The translations under genes were made by a program, and so were the position numbers. The notes beneath the pieces were generated by a model. It was not told where the DNA came from. It ran no database searches and saw only the letters and a list, made by a program, of their open reading frames with translations. From Tenacibaculum jejuense (GTDB taxonomy: Bacteria; Bacteroidota; Bacteroidia; Flavobacteriales; Flavobacteriaceae), in the NCBI RefSeq assembly GCF_900198195.1, contig NZ_LT899436.1, positions 1 through 64,000 on the forward strand: a stretch of 64,000 nucleotides of DNA. Direction: 5' to 3'. Below, piece after piece: positions 44,857-53,198 of this stretch (its first letter is position 1; each line of letters starts with the position of its first letter).

Positions 44857-45420
44857 ATGAAAATTTTAATCATCACAGGACCACCATATTCTGGAAAAGG
44901 AACACAGTGTGAAATTTTAAAGAATCTTTTAAACTACAAACACATTTCTACAGGTGATCGTTGTAGATTGGAAAAAGAACAAGGAACCGAAATCGGTAAA
45001 GAATTATCCAAGTATGAAAAGAAAGGAGATTTAGTTCCAGACCAAATCATGAAAACATTATTCAGTCAAATTTTAGATGAAAATCGATCTGAAGAAGGAA
45101 TTATCTTAGACGGTTACCCAAGAACAATTCCACAAATGGATGATCTGTTAGCTTTAGTTTCAGAAAAAGGATTAAGCATTGAAAAGGTAATTGATATTGA
45201 AGTTCCGAAAGAAGAATTACTACTTCGAGCTAAGAAACGAGCAGAAACTTCAAATCGAGAAGACGATAAAGATCCAGAAACGCATTTAAAACGAATTCGA
45301 ATTTTTGAAGAAACCACAAAGCCAGCGATCGCTTACATGAAAACAAAGTTAGAAGTAGCAACTTTTGACGGAATGGGTTCAATAGAAGAAATTACAGCAC
45401 GAATTAAAGCAAGTATATAA
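44857..45420 (+). CDS. Adenylate kinase-like nucleoside monophosphate kinase
   Basis: This 187-residue protein has the P-loop GPPYSGKGTQ (about residues 8-17), the NMP-binding STGD, the conserved LDGYPRTIPQ and a short LID-type RAETSNREDD segment. It is an adenylate-kinase-like NMP kinase with a short lid. Because Flavobacteriia usually carry a separate canonical adk, this may be a paralogue with another NMP preference; that is inference. It has its own promoter and shares a bidirectional terminator with dprA. Confidence 0.85.
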   Translation: MKILIITGPPYSGKGTQCEILKNLLNYKHISTGDRCRLEKEQGTEIGKELSKYEKKGDLVPDQIMKTLFSQILDENRSEEGIILDGYPRTIPQMDDLLALVSEKGLSIEKVIDIEVPKEELLLRAKKRAETSNREDDKDPETHLKRIRIFEETTKPAIAYMKTKLEVATFDGMGSIEEITARIKASI

Positions 45421-45424
45421 CAAC

Positions 45425-45453
45425 AAAAAAGTCTCTTGAAAAAGAGACTTTTT
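45425..45453. terminator. Bidirectional terminator between adk-like gene and dprA
   Basis: AAAAAAGTCTCTT and AAGAGACTTTTT form a long stem flanked by A and T runs, between the convergent stops at 45420 and 45452. Confidence 0.85.
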
Positions 45454-46549
45454 ATATTTCAAACATCTTTCCTGGTAAAGGTTTTATAATTCCTCTTAAT
45501 TCCATTTGAAGTAATAATGATGATAGTTTATATACCGGAATTTCACAGTCTAATGCAATAACATCTAAGAGTTGTTTACCGTTTTTTAATAAATAGTCAT
45601 ATACTTTTTGCTCTAATTCATTTAAGTTAACGAATAATTCTGTCTGTTTAACAATAGGTTTTTCTTGTACATCCCAATTCAGCATTTTTACTAAATCTTC
45701 AGCGGAACTTAACAAATGTGCTTGATTCGATTTTATTAAATTGTTACAACCTTTACTATAATAATCTGTTACTTTTCCTGGAACTGCAAAAACATCACGA
45801 TGATAGGAATTAGCAATATCTGCGGTAACTAAAGCTCCTCCCCGTTCAGCAGATTCTATAATAATTGTTGCTTTAGACATTCCAGCTACTATCCTATTCC
45901 GTTTTAAAAAATTTTCACGCATGGGTTGTTCGTTATGCCAAAACTCAGAAATAATTCCACCATTATTCATGATTTTCGGTAAAAACTGTTTGTGTTTTTT
46001 CGGATAAATCTCATTAAGTCCGTGAGCCAAAACAGCAATGTTTTGTAAATCACAATCAATGGCTGCCTGATGTGCGCAAATATCTACACCATAAGCAAGT
46101 CCGCTTACAATCAAAGGATTATACTTAGCAATATCTTCGATGAAATTTCTACAAAACTCTCTTCCGTAGTTTGTCATATTTCGAGTACCAACAATAGAAA
46201 TAATACGATCAGTTTTCCAGTTTAATCTTCCGTCATAAAAAAATAGTAATGGAGCATCTGTACAATTTTGAAGATTTTTAGGATAATCAGCATCGAAACA
46301 ATACGAATAAGAAATATTCTGTTTTAGAATATATTCAAGTTCTTTGGCGGCCAATAGATGTGTTTTTTCGTTGAGAAGATGTTGAACAATGTACTCTCCT
46401 ATTCCATCGATTTTAAGTAAAGCAGATTTTTTTTCTTTAAAAATTTGCGATGCAGATCCCAGCGTGCGTATCAATTTTTTTGATAAAATATCACCAACTT
46501 TTGGTGTTGACTGTAAACGCAATACAGCCAATAGTTCTTTTTCTAGCAT
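45452..46549 (-). CDS. dprA: DNA processing protein DprA (Smf)
   Basis: This 365-residue protein has an N-terminal helix-hairpin-helix-like part (about 1-70), the Rossmann-type DprA domain (about 100-290: VGTRNMTNYG, SGLAYGVDICAH, HGLNEIYP, ESAERGGALVTA, VPG) and a winged-helix C terminus (about 300-362). DprA loads RecA on incoming single-stranded DNA during natural transformation. Length and motifs are typical. It is monocistronic. Confidence 0.94.
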   Translation of the reverse strand: MLEKELLAVLRLQSTPKVGDILSKKLIRTLGSASQIFKEKKSALLKIDGIGEYIVQHLLNEKTHLLAAKELEYILKQNISYSYCFDADYPKNLQNCTDAPLLFFYDGRLNWKTDRIISIVGTRNMTNYGREFCRNFIEDIAKYNPLIVSGLAYGVDICAHQAAIDCDLQNIAVLAHGLNEIYPKKHKQFLPKIMNNGGIISEFWHNEQPMRENFLKRNRIVAGMSKATIIIESAERGGALVTADIANSYHRDVFAVPGKVTDYYSKGCNNLIKSNQAHLLSSAEDLVKMLNWDVQEKPIVKQTELFVNLNELEQKVYDYLLKNGKQLLDVIALDCEIPVYKLSSLLLQMELRGIIKPLPGKMFEI

Positions 46550-46636
46550 TTTCTTTTTCTTTATTTAGAAGACCAAAATTTTAAAAAATCTAGCCTACTA
46601 AACACAAATATACTTTTTTTAAATCAACAAAAAAGC

Positions 46637-46644
46637 TAACTTTG
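46637..46644 (+). promoter_or_regulatory. -7 box five bases before an ATG
   Basis: TAACTTTG matches TAnnTTTG exactly. The first in-frame ATG is at 46650, six bases after the last base of the box, so a leaderless transcript is possible; three consecutive ATG codons follow. Confidence 0.55.
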
Positions 46645-46649
46645 TACTT

Positions 46650-47570
46650 ATGATGATGAGAAGCTACATAAAGGAATTATTATATCGTTACGATTGTGTG
46701 ATCGTTCCGAACTTTGGAGGATTTGTTACAAATACAACTACAACTCAGTTAGTTGATGGTGTTTTTTATCCGCCTACAAAGAAGATTTCTTTTAATGCTC
46801 AGTTGCAACAAAACGATGGTTTGTTAGCAAATGAAGTAGCTTCGATTTTAAATATTTCATTTGAAGAAGCTGTAGCTAAAATTTCTGAAGCTGTTACTGA
46901 ATGGAAAACAGCTTTAAAAGTTGGAGCTTTAGAAATTAATGAAGTAGGTACTTTAGTTTTAAATGAAGAAGATCAATTAGTTTTTAAACCAGAAAGTACT
47001 ACAAACTTCCTTACGAGTTCTTTTGGTTTCTCATCTGTAAGTTATCCTGTAATTGAAAAAGAGGAAAAGGTAATACCTTTACCAACGGTAACTTCTTTTG
47101 ACGAGGAGCAAATAACAGAAGAAGAACAAACTACAAAAAAGTCATTTAGAATTACTAAATACGCAGCAGCGGCTGCAATACTTTTAGCTGGTGCGGCTGC
47201 GATTCAGCAATTTACGAATAAGAATAATCGCACTAATTTAGTAGCAGAACAAAATTTAGTTGAAGAGAAAATTCAGAAGGCTACTTTTGTTATCGATGAT
47301 AAATTGCCAACAATAAATTTAGATATCACAAAAGAGAATAAAGAAACTGTTTTTATTATCGCAGGAGCTTTTCAGTTAGAAAAGAATGCAAAAAAGAAAA
47401 TAGTGGAATTAAAGCAAAAAGGATATAGTGATGCTAAAATTATTGGGAAAAACCAATGGGGACTTACTCAGGTTTCTGTAGCAAGTTATCCTTCTAAAGA
47501 AGTTGCGAAACAAGCAATTGAAACAATTCGTGAAAAAGCGTCTAAAGATGCTTGGATTCTTATAAAGTAA
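46650..47570 (+). CDS. HU-CCDC81/SPOR domain protein
   Basis: This 306-residue protein has two N-terminal HU-CCDC81-type domains (about 1-130: YIKELLYRYDCVIVPNFGGFV and VGALEINEVGTL), a membrane helix (YAAAAAILLAGAAAIQQF, about 170-188) and a C-terminal SPOR domain (about 225-306: FIIAGAFQLEKNAKKKI to KDAWILIK). SPOR domains bind denuded glycan at the division septum. The combination is characteristic of Bacteroidota and suggests a link between the nucleoid or cytoskeleton and the septum. ATG 46650, 46653 or 46656 could start. Confidence 0.88.
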   Translation: MMMRSYIKELLYRYDCVIVPNFGGFVTNTTTTQLVDGVFYPPTKKISFNAQLQQNDGLLANEVASILNISFEEAVAKISEAVTEWKTALKVGALEINEVGTLVLNEEDQLVFKPESTTNFLTSSFGFSSVSYPVIEKEEKVIPLPTVTSFDEEQITEEEQTTKKSFRITKYAAAAAILLAGAAAIQQFTNKNNRTNLVAEQNLVEEKIQKATFVIDDKLPTINLDITKENKETVFIIAGAFQLEKNAKKKIVELKQKGYSDAKIIGKNQWGLTQVSVASYPSKEVAKQAIETIREKASKDAWILIK

Positions 47571-47617
47571 AATCTACATTTTCTTGACGAAATTTAAATC
47601 CTTTCTAAGGGTTTAAC

Positions 47618-47625
47618 TATCTTTG
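47618..47625 (+). promoter_or_regulatory. -7 box of the thioesterase gene
   Basis: TATCTTTG matches TAnnTTTG exactly, 15 bases before ATG 47641. An in-frame TTG at 47623 lies inside the box and is therefore not the start. Confidence 0.6.
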
Positions 47626-47640
47626 CGGCAAATTTTAGAA

Positions 47641-48150
47641 ATGGAGGCTAAAACACCACAACAATCAAGAACAGTACTTACAGATTTAGTATTACCAGGA
47701 GAAACAAATTATTTAGATAATCTTTTCGGAGGAGAACTATTAGCTCGTATGGATAGAGCGTGTAGTATTGCTGCTCGTCGTCATTCTAGAAGAATTGTTG
47801 TAACAGCTTCTGTAAATCACGTAGCATTTACTAAGTCCGTTCCAGTAGGAAGTGTAGTTACTTTAGAAGCGAAGGTTTCTAGAGCTTTTACATCGTCTAT
47901 GGAGGTTTTTGTTGATGTTTGGATAGAAGACCGTCAATCTGGTGAAAAAACGAAAGTAAATGAAGGGATTTATACGTTTGTAGCCGTAGATGAAACAGGT
48001 AAACCTGTACCAATTCCTAAAATTAAACCAGAAACGGAATTAGAACAACAGCGTTTTGATGGAGCTTTACGTAGAAAGCAATTAAGTTTAATTTTAGCAG
48101 GAAAAATGCAACCAAAGGAAGCTACAGAACTTAAAGCTTTGTTTGATTAG
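47641..48150 (+). CDS. Acyl-CoA thioesterase (hotdog fold)
   Basis: This 169-residue protein matches the YciA/BACH hotdog thioesterase family: the N-terminal VLPGETNYLDNLFGGELLARMDRACS and the VNHVAFTKSVPVGSVV block contain the conserved Asn/Asp and Gly/Val positions. It hydrolyses acyl-CoA to free acid and CoA in the cytoplasm. It has its own promoter; its 3' end overlaps the convergent AI-2E gene by 20 bp. Confidence 0.9.
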   Translation: MEAKTPQQSRTVLTDLVLPGETNYLDNLFGGELLARMDRACSIAARRHSRRIVVTASVNHVAFTKSVPVGSVVTLEAKVSRAFTSSMEVFVDVWIEDRQSGEKTKVNEGIYTFVAVDETGKPVPIPKIKPETELEQQRFDGALRRKQLSLILAGKMQPKEATELKALFD

Positions 48151-49186
48151 ATTTCGTAATCTTATCTATTTCACCATTTTCTGAGAGCATAATTGCTATA
48201 GATCTTGTTTTTTCAAACTGAGAGAATACGATAATCATAATTACAGTAATAGGAACTGATAATACCATTCCTGTAATTCCCCATATTTTTCCCCAAACAG
48301 ATAAGGCTAAAATAGTTACTAACGGACTTAAATTTAAAGATTTACCAAATAAACGAGGTTCAATTACATTTCCTACAACAACTTGAATAGCTCCAACAGC
48401 TAAGGCTATAATTATAAACGGAGTAAACTCGCCAAATTGTAATAAGCTAAAAATAGCAGGGAAGAGTGTTCCTACTAATGAACCTACAGTTGGAATGTAG
48501 TTTAATAAGAAGATTAGAAAGGCCCAAAAAGGCGCACTATCTACACCAACAAAAAGTAAAACAAAGTAGCTTAAAACACCTGTTAAAAGGCTTACATAGG
48601 TTTTTAAACGTAAATAATTAGAAATAGAATCTTCAATTTTATCTAACATCGATTGTATGTTACTATAATTATCGCCTCTACTTAGTATCATATATAGCTT
48701 TTTTACAAAACTACGTTCTTCAAGGAACAAGAATAAAGCATAAATGATAATCATAAACGTATCACCTAATAAACCACTTACACCATTTGCAATATCACCT
48801 AAAACAGAACCATAATTAAAATCACCAATAACCGATTTTATAGATGTTAAAATATCCACATTTAAATAATTACCTAAATCTGTGATAATTCGCTCGATAT
48901 TAGGTTCGTATTTTGTGTACGATTCTGTAACATCTGTTACACTGTTGGTTACAATTTCTGAAATAAAACCAAAGGCTAAAATAATTATAGAAAACACCAA
49001 AATGTTGCTAATCCATTTTGGAATAAATTTTTCAGCAAAAGGGATTTTATATATAAGTTTTCTGATTTCTCTGGTAAAGAACCAGAAAATAACAGCAAAA
49101 ATAAAGGGAATTAAAATTCCTTTTCCAATCACTAAAACAGCAATTATTGCTGTGGTAACTATAATAAAATTAGATGCTTTATTCAT
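48131..49186 (-). CDS. AI-2E family transporter
   Basis: This 351-residue protein has about eight membrane helices and the AI-2E/PerM family signature (LLNYIPTVGSLVGTLFPAIF, VIEPRLFGKSLNLSPLVTIL). PerM-family proteins are permeases or membrane efflux pumps, named for autoinducer-2 export in E. coli TqsA. The start at ATG 49186 is 5 bp after the preceding gene's stop; a GTG at 49204 would overlap that gene by 13 bp. It is the last gene of the envelope operon (52123 to 48131). Confidence 0.88.
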   Translation of the reverse strand: MNKASNFIIVTTAIIAVLVIGKGILIPFIFAVIFWFFTREIRKLIYKIPFAEKFIPKWISNILVFSIIILAFGFISEIVTNSVTDVTESYTKYEPNIERIITDLGNYLNVDILTSIKSVIGDFNYGSVLGDIANGVSGLLGDTFMIIIYALFLFLEERSFVKKLYMILSRGDNYSNIQSMLDKIEDSISNYLRLKTYVSLLTGVLSYFVLLFVGVDSAPFWAFLIFLLNYIPTVGSLVGTLFPAIFSLLQFGEFTPFIIIALAVGAIQVVVGNVIEPRLFGKSLNLSPLVTILALSVWGKIWGITGMVLSVPITVIMIIVFSQFEKTRSIAIMLSENGEIDKITKSNQTKL

Positions 49187-49191
49187 TCGTT

Positions 49192-50394
49192 TTATTTGAT
49201 CCACCTTGCAGGATCTAGTTTTTGGGTGTTTTTAGATAGTACAAAGAGTAACTCTGTTTTCCCTGTAACTCTATTGGTAAATACTTTACCAATTGGAGTT
49301 CCTGTAGTGACTTTTTGGTCGTTTTTTACAAAAACTGTTCTAAGATTAGAATACGTTGTAATGTAATCACCATGTTGTATCATGACACTTTTTGTCCCTT
49401 TATCGGTTTTAGTAATACTTAAAACTTTACCATTAAAAACACTTTTAGCATCGTCTCCTTGTTTACCTCTAATATGTAAACCAGTACCATTAATAGTGAT
49501 AGATTTAAAAGTAGGATGGGGTTGTTTTCCAAATTTTCTAGTAACAACACCATTAATTGGCCAAGGGAGTTTTCCTTTGTTTTGCTCGAAATTTGCTTTT
49601 AAAGTTTTTTCAGCTTTAGTTAATAAAAGCTCTCCTTTTTTTGCTTTTCCTTTTTTTCCTCTATTTGCCTTTGCTATGGCTGCCCTAATTATTCGATCTA
49701 TTCTTTTAGCAACGGCTTTCTCTTCTTTGATTTTTTTATTTAGCTGTCGCTTGTATTTACTTTCTTGATTTTTAATCTTACTAACTAACTCTTCTTGCTC
49801 TTCCTTTTCGCTCTCTATTCTGTTTTTCTGGTTAGTTTCTGTATTAATTAAAACTTTTTTCTGATTCTTTTTTTTAGTTAAAGAATCATTTAAGCGTTCT
49901 ATTTCTTTAGTTTTAAATATAATTTTTTGAGCTTGTTTTTTCCTAAAACTCTTGTATTGCTCAATGTATTTTATTCTTTTGTAAGCTTGTAAAAAATCTT
50001 CTGAAGAAAGCAAAAACATGGTTTTACTTTGCTGCGATTTACTCTTGTATGATTTAAAAACCATATCAGCATAATCGGCTTTTAAAGTTTTAAGTTCAGT
50101 ATTGTTTACGGCTATTTTCTTTTCGTTTTGTTTAATTTCTTTATTCAATTCTTCTGTTTCTAATCGAATAGTTTCAATAAGTTGTTCACGAACAGTAATT
50201 TTCTGACTTAAATCTTTTAAGTCGTCTAAAGCGTTTGTTTTTTCTTTTTTGGTTTCAAAGAGTAATGAATTGATCTTTTTTATGTCCTTGTTTATCTTTT
50301 TACGGCGTTTTTCAAGCTCTTTTCTCCCTTGCGCATGAGATGGAAAAGTAATGCATAAAAAACTTAAAATAGATATGTAAAAAAGCTTTTTCAC
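49192..50394 (-). CDS. EnvC-like murein hydrolase activator (degenerate M23)
   Basis: This 400-residue protein has a signal peptide ending SHAQ and a long coiled coil (about 24-245). A C-terminal LytM/M23 domain (about 275-400) includes PWPINGVVTRKFGKQPHP. The zinc ligands of true M23 peptidases appear absent: the HxH position reads KTELLFVL, and there is no NxGxD-His block. This matches the EnvC/NlpD type of non-catalytic amidase activator. It shares one base with the DUF4292 gene upstream. Confidence 0.9.
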   Translation of the reverse strand: MKKLFYISILSFLCITFPSHAQGRKELEKRRKKINKDIKKINSLLFETKKEKTNALDDLKDLSQKITVREQLIETIRLETEELNKEIKQNEKKIAVNNTELKTLKADYADMVFKSYKSKSQQSKTMFLLSSEDFLQAYKRIKYIEQYKSFRKKQAQKIIFKTKEIERLNDSLTKKKNQKKVLINTETNQKNRIESEKEEQEELVSKIKNQESKYKRQLNKKIKEEKAVAKRIDRIIRAAIAKANRGKKGKAKKGELLLTKAEKTLKANFEQNKGKLPWPINGVVTRKFGKQPHPTFKSITINGTGLHIRGKQGDDAKSVFNGKVLSITKTDKGTKSVMIQHGDYITTYSNLRTVFVKNDQKVTTGTPIGKVFTNRVTGKTELLFVLSKNTQKLDPARWIK

Positions 50395-51167
50395 TATAAT
50401 TTGATTTCTTTATATCCAGAAGGTATTCTGAATGGCATTTCTAAATTAGTATTGAAGTTAATAGACCTAACTTCTATATTAATGTTGGTAAATTTATTCT
50501 TCTCTTTAGCTGTAATAATAGTTCTTTTAGGAAATAATAAATTATCTTTTTTAATATAATCAGCATAATCAATATCTAATCGCTGTTCTTTTAATTGATT
50601 AACTAAATATTGTTTTTTTAATTTATAGTGATCGGGGTGTATTTGATAAAAAATATCAAATAACAAAGGTTGTTTTTTAGGGTAAAGTTGATAAGAGCGA
50701 TTCACAATATCAACCTTTTGTTTATTCTCAGTTATATCTAGAACGGCTTGACCTAGTAACATATTTTGAAGTTGTTCGAAATTAACATCAAAACCTAAAA
50801 GTTCTTTTAGCATACTAAAATCACCTTCAAAATAATTTTTCTTGTATGGCGAATAAAAACTTACTTTTTCTGGAGTTATTTTAGCTTTAAAAACAGTAAT
50901 AATTTTAGTTCCCTTTAACCAAATAACTTCATCTTTTTTGATTTTCATTTTTACTGAAAAACCAATGTCTTCTTTTTTATCCTTGTATCTAACCTTTAAT
51001 TTTGCGTCGATAGTATTTCCTTCAAAATTTGAAGCTAAATGCTTTTTAACTACTCTTCTTGCCGATAAGTTTTTTAACGTAGCAGTGCTTGTCGTTTCTT
51101 TGGTAGATTTACAAGAACTTAAAGTTGCAATAATTAATGTAGTAAGTATTAAGTATACTTTTTTCAT
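50394..51167 (-). CDS. DUF4292 lipoprotein
   Basis: This 257-residue protein has a lipoprotein signal (KKVYLILTTLIIATLSSC). A LolA/LolB-like beta layout follows (KVSFYSPYKKNYFEGDF, YQLYPKKQPLLFDIFYQI), as in the DUF4292 family, which I place near the outer-membrane lipoprotein-carrier fold. Probable periplasmic envelope role, next to the EnvC-like gene. It is part of the tightly packed operon. Confidence 0.85.
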   Translation of the reverse strand: MKKVYLILTTLIIATLSSCKSTKETTSTATLKNLSARRVVKKHLASNFEGNTIDAKLKVRYKDKKEDIGFSVKMKIKKDEVIWLKGTKIITVFKAKITPEKVSFYSPYKKNYFEGDFSMLKELLGFDVNFEQLQNMLLGQAVLDITENKQKVDIVNRSYQLYPKKQPLLFDIFYQIHPDHYKLKKQYLVNQLKEQRLDIDYADYIKKDNLLFPKRTIITAKEKNKFTNINIEVRSINFNTNLEMPFRIPSGYKEIKL

Positions 51168-51170
51168 TGA

Positions 51171-52145
51171 TTACTTAATTTTTTTCTGGTATTTGTTAAT
51201 GTTTTTGGTATCTCCAGTTCCTTTATAAGCTTTTAATAACTCTACATAGAACTTTTTTTCCATTTTTCTGTCATCAATAACAAAATCAATACCATTTTTA
51301 AGTGTTTCTATAGCTTTTTTGTATTGTTTAGTATTATTTAACGCAATACCATTCATAAGATATACTAAAGGTTGGGCAGGAAATAATGCTAATCCTTGCT
51401 CACTATACGATAGTAATTCTTTATTGTTTTCTTTTTGCAGCTTTTCTAATAAATCGGTTAGATTTTTAAAGCTTTTATCTTTGTTGAACTTAGTTCGTAG
51501 CCCTTGATTTTTATTAGAAACAGTTACTGTAGTTTTTCTTGTACTTCTTTTTTCTAATTGACTTTTTAATCTACGTAAGCGACCATTTAAAAGTTTAGCA
51601 TCTGCAAGTTCATTCAAAATCTTTTTAGCTTTTGATCTTTCGTTATTCATTAAATAAAGAAAAGGTAATTCTCTTTTTTTCTTTGGAAATTTTGTTCCTA
51701 TTTTTTCTTGAATTTCAATAGCCTTTTCAAACTCCCCAGATTTTCGATGTACTTTTACTAAATGCTCTTGAATCCAAATATTTTCTGGATCATCTTTTAA
51801 AGCCTGATTAGCATATGCTACAGCTTCAGGAATTTTCTTTAATAGAAAATAGTTTTTTGAAAGTTCAAATAATACAGCTTTTTCATTAGGAATAATTGTA
51901 TTACACTCTTCTAGTTGTTCAATTGCTTTTTGATGATTATTTATCGCTTTAGATGTAATAGCGTCGAAAAATAACTTTTCAAAATCTAATAATTTATTTT
52001 CTGGAATAGAGTCTTGAAGCACTACATTGTCTTGTGCTTCTGCTTGAGAAATGAAAAACAGAAAACAGAATAGTATTTCAAGCATTTGAAATATTATTCT
52101 GTTTTGTTTTCTAATCTTTTTTTTATGTAAGTTCTGTATAATCAC
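51171..52145 (-). CDS. Tetratricopeptide-repeat secreted protein
   Basis: This protein of about 324 residues has an N-terminal signal or anchor helix (LEILFCFLFFISQAEAQ) and about five TPR-like repeats (for example KAIEQLEECNTIIPNEKAV and EKAIEIQEKIGTKFPKKK). The start is uncertain: GTG 52145 gives a basic n-region (HKKKIRKQNR) but overlaps the preceding gene by 23 bp; ATG 52085 gives a shorter, uncharged start. It probably scaffolds an envelope complex. It lies between the nucleotidyltransferase and the DUF4292 gene. Confidence 0.8.
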   Translation of the reverse strand: MIIQNLHKKKIRKQNRIIFQMLEILFCFLFFISQAEAQDNVVLQDSIPENKLLDFEKLFFDAITSKAINNHQKAIEQLEECNTIIPNEKAVLFELSKNYFLLKKIPEAVAYANQALKDDPENIWIQEHLVKVHRKSGEFEKAIEIQEKIGTKFPKKKRELPFLYLMNNERSKAKKILNELADAKLLNGRLRRLKSQLEKRSTRKTTVTVSNKNQGLRTKFNKDKSFKNLTDLLEKLQKENNKELLSYSEQGLALFPAQPLVYLMNGIALNNTKQYKKAIETLKNGIDFVIDDRKMEKKFYVELLKAYKGTGDTKNINKYQKKIK

Positions 52146-53139
52146 CTATACTTATTGATGTAAATTTTCCATTAAATTTAGCAAAATTACCAATCATAGC
52201 ATTATCAAAACTGGCATTGCTTATTTGTACATTCGTTTGAATTAAAGAATTTGTTATGGTAGCATTTTCAATAATACTATTTTCACCTACAGAAACATAA
52301 GGCCCGATTTTAGTATTCTTCAATACTACATTTTTTCCTACGTAACAAGGCTGAATAATTTCTGAATTTTCCAATACAACATCATCAGAAACCAAATTAT
52401 TTCCATCAGCAGCTTCAAACCCTAGTACTTGTTTGTTAGTATCAACAGTTGGATCTTTTTTACCACAGTCCATCCACGCATCTACTTTACCGGGTATAAA
52501 TTTAGCACCTTGTTGCTTTAAAGATTCTAAAACATTTGTTAATTGATATTCATTGTTTTCTTTTAAATCATTATCAATCAAATACTGAATCTCTTCTTTA
52601 ACTTTATCTCCGTCTTTAAAGTAATAGATTCCAATAATTGCTAAATCAGAAACAAATTCTTTAGGTTTTTCAACAAAATCTGTAATGAATCCGTTCTCTA
52701 ATTTTACAACACCAAAAGCACTTGGATCTTCAACTTGTTTTACCCAAATAGCTCCATCAGCATTTGTATCTAAAGTAAAATCAGCTTTAAATAAAGTGTC
52801 AGCATAAGCCACAACACAAGGTCCGCTTAAAGATTCCTTAGCGCAATAAATAGCATGAGCAGTTCCTAGAGCTTCTTCTTGAACATAAACCGAACCTTTT
52901 GCTCCTAAATTATTAGCAATTTCGATTAGTTTTTGTTTAGTATCAGAAGGAAAACCTTTTTTAGCAGGTCCGATAACAAAAGCGATTTCTTCTATTTGTT
53001 GATCAATTACTTTGCTAATATCTTCAACTAAACGTTGTACAATAGTTTTTCCAGCAATAACAGTTAAAGGTTTTGGAGTGGTAAGAGTATGAGGGCGTAA
53101 GCGTGAGCCAACACCAGCCATAGGAACAATAATCTTCAT
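52123..53139 (-). CDS. Sugar-phosphate nucleotidyltransferase (GlmU/RfbA-like)
   Basis: This 338-residue protein has the nucleotidyltransferase signature MAGVGSRLRPHTLTTPKPL (about residues 7-25). Metal-binding Asp and Lys positions lie in VVAYADTLF and DFVEKPKE, and the C-terminal left-handed beta-helix hexapeptide repeats (about 250-335) follow. It makes a nucleotide sugar, most likely NDP-glucose or NDP-N-acetylhexosamine, for cell-envelope glycans. It is the first gene of the envelope operon, 59 bp after the ABC transporter gene. Confidence 0.88.
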   Translation of the reverse strand: MKIIVPMAGVGSRLRPHTLTTPKPLTVIAGKTIVQRLVEDISKVIDQQIEEIAFVIGPAKKGFPSDTKQKLIEIANNLGAKGSVYVQEEALGTAHAIYCAKESLSGPCVVAYADTLFKADFTLDTNADGAIWVKQVEDPSAFGVVKLENGFITDFVEKPKEFVSDLAIIGIYYFKDGDKVKEEIQYLIDNDLKENNEYQLTNVLESLKQQGAKFIPGKVDAWMDCGKKDPTVDTNKQVLGFEAADGNNLVSDDVVLENSEIIQPCYVGKNVVLKNTKIGPYVSVGENSIIENATITNSLIQTNVQISNASFDNAMIGNFAKFNGKFTSISIGDYTELT

Positions 53140-53198
53140 TTAATTCTTCTAGTTTTTTACTATCGCAATATACTATATTAATTTTTTTGATGTAAGGG

